From positions 1-6,250 of the forward strand of contig SCSR01000025.1 in NCBI GenBank assembly GCA_004297575.1: a stretch of DNA of 6,250 bases, given 5' to 3'. Below the pieces are notes generated by a model. That model did no database searches. It saw only the letters and a list, made by a program, of their open reading frames with translations, and was not told the origin of the DNA. The DNA is from an archaeon (GTDB lineage: Archaea > Aenigmatarchaeota > Aenigmatarchaeia > CG10238-14 > SCSR01). Each line of letters opens with the position of its first letter. Position 1 is the stretch's first letter. Both the position numbers and the translations under genes were made by a program. Positions 4,418 to 6,250 of the stretch are shown here, one piece after another.

Positions 4418-5578
4418 ATGAAAATCGACTATAGCAAGTATGCAGGCAAGGTCGAGTTCTGGAAAGGCGTGGTCGAAAAAGCAAAAAATTTTACAGGCAC
4501 GTCACCGCCGTCGGTTTTTGTCGGAAGGTTCGGGTTCCCAAAAGTTTTCGTAGGCATATTGTCACCGACGCAGCATGAATCGAATGCAGGCGTGCTGGAT
4601 TCGCCTGAAGACTGGTATAGAAACAGGGCAAGCATAGGCGACATCCTCGGTTATCGCGGGCAGATGGTCTATTCGAGATTCGTGTCGGATGTGAATGCAG
4701 GAAGCAAGCTGCTCGACGTGACGCAGCAGGTGGCGATGGCTAAGAGTCCTGCAGACGTCGAGATAGAGCTGGCGAAGAACCCGGTGTTCAAGTTTGATTT
4801 TGACAAGTGGTCGCAGCCGATTGGGAACCCAGCGCCAATCATGAATGCATCGCTTGCGAGCAATCCTTCAACGAAGGCGAAAGTAGATTACCTTATTTCA
4901 GACATGGATGCCAAGGCGCAGGATGCTGTAGTGGAACTTTCCAGCCGCGTGCCGATGAGCCAGTTGCAGAAGATTTTCTCAGTGGGATTGCTCGGGACGA
5001 AATCGCAGAGGAAGCTGGTGCCGACAAGATGGGCTATCACTGCTGTCGACGACATGGTGAGCAAGGCGTTGGTAGAAAAGATTCTAGATTATCCGGAGGT
5101 CGATGGGATAATGTTGTTCCACAACGAGTATCTGGGAAACCATTACGAGATTCTTGTCTTGCCAGGGAATTACCAGATGGAACTGGTGGAGATATGGAAT
5201 GTCGACAATCCGCAGCCATCAATCGACCAGGATTATGAGAATTATTGGCTGAGAGAGACATATGCATCGACGACGGGCGGCGCATTCTACTCGAGCAGGT
5301 ATGCAGTCGGGATGCATTTGGAAAAGATAAAGCGGCAGGCAAGCGTGCTCATAGTGCGCGAGGTCAGGCCTTCGTATGACGTGCCGATGGGTATATGGCA
5401 ACTGCGCGAGGCTGTGAAGGACGCGTTCAACCAGCAGCATGAAAAGTTCGGCACGGTCGAACAGGCTGTCGCAAGGATATGCAGCAGGCTCGTGTCGAAG
5501 GACAAGTGGGTAAATGAAAGCAAGTTGTTAAAACTTTTGAAAACCCAATCAACATTGAGGAAGTTCACGAATGGATAA
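4418..5578 (+). CDS. nreA: DNA repair protein Nre (NreA/NreB family)
   Basis: This 386-residue protein belongs to the archaea-specific Nre family, linked to DNA damage repair and binding of the sliding clamp PCNA. The N-terminal domain has G27-T-S-P-P-S-V-F-V-G-R-F-G-F-P41 and D61-S-P-E-D-W-Y. The second domain carries R198-K-L-V-P-T-R-W-A-I-T-A-V-D-D212, then E237-Y-L-G-N-H-Y-E-I-L-V-L-P and the following M-E-L-x-E-I-W. The C-terminus has Q377-S-T-L-R-K-F383, close to the PIP-box pattern Q-x-x-L-x-x-F of PCNA partners. The Cys-rich zinc finger that many Nre proteins carry before the GTSPP block is absent; an in-frame TAG at 4409 limits any N-terminal extension to two codons. The biochemical activity of Nre is unsettled, and the NreA/NreB subtype cannot be told from this sequence. 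Its last 8 bp overlap the next gene. Confidence 0.93.
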   Translation: MKIDYSKYAGKVEFWKGVVEKAKNFTGTSPPSVFVGRFGFPKVFVGILSPTQHESNAGVLDSPEDWYRNRASIGDILGYRGQMVYSRFVSDVNAGSKLLDVTQQVAMAKSPADVEIELAKNPVFKFDFDKWSQPIGNPAPIMNASLASNPSTKAKVDYLISDMDAKAQDAVVELSSRVPMSQLQKIFSVGLLGTKSQRKLVPTRWAITAVDDMVSKALVEKILDYPEVDGIMLFHNEYLGNHYEILVLPGNYQMELVEIWNVDNPQPSIDQDYENYWLRETYASTTGGAFYSSRYAVGMHLEKIKRQASVLIVREVRPSYDVPMGIWQLREAVKDAFNQQHEKFGTVEQAVARICSRLVSKDKWVNESKLLKLLKTQSTLRKFTNG

Positions 5579-6250
5579 GAAATTCCTTGCCGCTGCATTG
5601 TCAATCGCAATAACATCACTGATAGTCTTCCATTACATGACAGCATATTTCGTGCAAGCCAATCCTCGAACCGTTGCATATGTGGCGCGCGTGATTGACG
5701 GGGATACATTGGAAACATCCGCCGGCGAGCGGGTGCGATTGCTCGGAGTGAACTCCCCAGAGGTTGGACAATATTACCATGATGAGGCGATGAATGCATT
5801 GAAATCCTTGGTGGAAAACAAAAGCGTTGAAATGGAAAAGGATGCGGTGAGCAGGGACAGGTATAACAGGCTGTTGAGGCATGTTTTCGTCGGCAACAAG
5901 TTCATCAATCTCGGCCTTGTAAGGAATGGCTACGCGCATGCGTACATCATCGCGCCGAACACCCGATACTCGGATGAATTCAGAAAAGCGCAGGAATTTG
6001 CGAGGAACAACCATCTGGGGATATGGAAACGATCAAACTATTCATCATGCGTGGCGATATCATCGTTCAATTATTCTGATGACAACGAGTTCGTACAATT
6101 GGGCAGCAGTTGCGGCCAGATTCCATTGGCAGGCTGGGCAATAACAGACGAATCAAGCAGCCACGTGTACAAGTTTGCAAACAATTCACTGCAGAGGATG
6201 ACGGTGCATTCAGGATTCGGCATTGACAATTCGACGGATGTATTCTGGAA
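5571..6250 (+). CDS. Secreted/anchored thermonuclease (SNase) with lamin-tail domain, 3' truncated by window end
   Basis: 226 codons are visible and the gene runs off the right edge. Residues 3-4 are lysines, followed by a hydrophobic signal or anchor helix (about 5-28). The staphylococcal-nuclease domain spans about 33-155. It holds V41-I-D-G-D45-T with the first metal-ligand Asp, R56-L-L-G-V-N61-S-P-E64 with the catalytic Arg and Glu, D96-R-Y-N-R100-L with the second Arg, and a closing H148-L-G-I-W-K. The aspartate that follows the RLLGV motif in the S. aureus enzyme is N61 here, a substitution I recall as common in other family members, so activity is likely. From about 170 on, NEFVQLG, L186-A-G-W-A-I-T-D and the HSGFGIDN segment match a lamin-tail (LTD) domain, incomplete here. 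It probably degrades DNA or RNA at the cell surface or outside. The start overlaps nre by 8 bp, so the two are co-transcribed. Confidence 0.88.
   Translation, partial: MDKKFLAAALSIAITSLIVFHYMTAYFVQANPRTVAYVARVIDGDTLETSAGERVRLLGVNSPEVGQYYHDEAMNALKSLVENKSVEMEKDAVSRDRYNRLLRHVFVGNKFINLGLVRNGYAHAYIIAPNTRYSDEFRKAQEFARNNHLGIWKRSNYSSCVAISSFNYSDDNEFVQLGSSCGQIPLAGWAITDESSSHVYKFANNSLQRMTVHSGFGIDNSTDVFW

Noticed and set aside
4807..5238. Plus-strand open frame of 143 codons within nre
   Set aside because: It lies in another frame of nre across its most conserved region and has no recognisable content.
5287..5799. Minus-strand open frame of 170 codons
   Set aside because: It is antisense to the nre and SNase junction, is cysteine-, histidine- and arginine-rich without any motif, and the sense genes are certain.
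1..6250. CRISPR array, insertion sequence or phage module
   Set aside because: There are no regularly spaced repeats, no terminal inverted repeats flanking a transposase, and no phage structural genes.

Overview
This window looks archaeal. The evidence is an elongator tRNA-Gln(UUG) interrupted by a 42-nt intron at the canonical 37/38 position with bulge-helix-bulge geometry and no encoded CCA. It also carries a Pth2-type peptidyl-tRNA hydrolase, the archaea-specific repair protein Nre, and an archaeal-style membrane-anchored Holliday-junction-resolvase-like nuclease. Several genes have AT-rich TATA-like octamers 22 to 30 nt ahead of their start codon and no Shine-Dalgarno sequence, the layout of leaderless archaeal transcripts. 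Genes are densely packed, with 4 to 9 bp overlaps and gaps under 150 bp. A DPANN-type or other small archaeal genome would fit, but the lineage cannot be fixed from this sequence alone.

Layout. (1) 6-476 (+): a GNAT acetyltransferase, converging with (2) a three-gene minus-strand operon read from 1748 to 468. The operon encodes a conserved archaeal protein with a SecB-like sequence pattern, a VTT/DedA-type membrane protein, then Pth2. (3) 1898-2296 (+): an orphan small membrane protein divergent from that operon; the two start from matching CTTAAATA boxes. (4) 2293-2697 (-): an unrecognised soluble protein overlapping the membrane gene tail to tail. (5) 2788-2902 (+): the intron-containing tRNA-Gln. 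(6) 2948-3571 (-): a second, canonical DedA protein. (7) 3610-4026 (+): a membrane-anchored PD-(D/E)XK nuclease followed by a T-rich terminator. (8) 4152-4385 (+): a small double-CxxC protein starting at GTG. (9) 4418-5578 (+): Nre with a PIP-box-like tail. (10) 5571-6250 (+): a membrane- or surface-directed thermonuclease fused to a lamin-tail domain, running off the window.

How it may work together. The right half is rich in nucleic-acid enzymes (a membrane-tethered resolvase-like nuclease, Nre and the SNase-LTD protein), and Nre and SNase-LTD overlap by 8 bp and are probably co-transcribed. The left operon couples translation housekeeping (Pth2) with a membrane protein and a possible chaperone. 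I see no mobile element, CRISPR array, integrase or phage gene. Most genes belong to known families; the points of interest are the combinations, two or three unrecognised proteins, an Nre without room for an N-terminal zinc finger, and the regularity of the leaderless promoters.
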